Assembly: GCA_027620595.1 (NCBI GenBank)
Contig: JAQCDI010000179.1
Location: 1-5,776 of the forward strand
DNA from: Bacteroidota bacterium
Lineage (GTDB): Bacteria > Bacteroidota > Rhodothermia > Rhodothermales > UBA10348
DNA length: 5,776 bases
Direction of reading: 5' to 3'
Shown here in pieces: positions 5,749 through 5,776 of this stretch; position 1 is the stretch's first letter, and the number at the start of each line of letters is the position of its first letter. The translations under genes were made by a program, and so were the position numbers. The notes beneath the pieces were generated by a model that saw only the letters and a list, made by a program, of their open reading frames with translations, had not been told where the DNA came from and ran no database searches.

Positions 5749-5776
5749 GAGCGTTGTGCGGGGCGCGGGTGCGGAA

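Noticed and set aside
1..5776. tRNA, rRNA, CRISPR array, insertion sequence, att site or phage genes
   Set aside because: No direct DNA repeats with spacers, transposase motifs, terminal inverted repeats or tRNA-like cloverleaf were seen; nearly all bases are accounted for by four genes.

Overview
The window reads as a stretch of chromosome from a high-GC member of the Bacteroidota/Rhodothermota group, most likely Rhodothermota. Three things point there. The 411-aa protein ends in a type IX secretion system (T9SS) type A sorting domain, which is confined to the Bacteroidota-Rhodothermota-Balneolota assemblage. The DNA is strongly GC-rich, unlike most Bacteroidota. None of the visible starts has a convincing Shine-Dalgarno sequence. 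The assignment is inference; no rRNA or other phylogenetic marker is present.

Layout, all on the + strand and almost fully coding. (1) 2-1141: 3' part of an APC-superfamily (LAT-like) amino-acid permease whose beginning lies outside the window. (2) 1145-2047: a complete fold-type IV PLP aminotransferase (IlvE/D-amino-acid-transaminase family), 3 nt after the permease. (3) 2044-3279: an exported protein with signal peptide, cadherin/Ig-like module, unassigned beta-rich middle and T9SS sorting domain; its longest start overlaps the aminotransferase stop by 4 nt. (4) 3280-3354: the only real intergenic gap, with a weak hairpin plus T-run and a TATCTTG promoter-like element. (5) 3355-5724: a 789-aa exported protein made of seven FG-GAP-like repeats followed by a 'choice-of-anchor B'/LVIVD-type propeller. 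(6) 5725-5776: noncoding tail with a weak inverted repeat.

The permease and aminotransferase make a plausible uptake-plus-transamination pair. The T9SS cargo gene is packed into the same transcription unit without an obvious functional link. The last gene appears to be separately transcribed. No mobile element, CRISPR, RNA gene or phage signal was seen.

No clear new defence or metabolic system is present. The best leads are the architecture of the 789-aa protein (two apparent seven-bladed propellers, with a His-Asn/Asp/Gln dipeptide recurring in four consecutive blades), its lack of the expected C-terminal anchor, and the unassigned domain of the 411-aa T9SS cargo protein.
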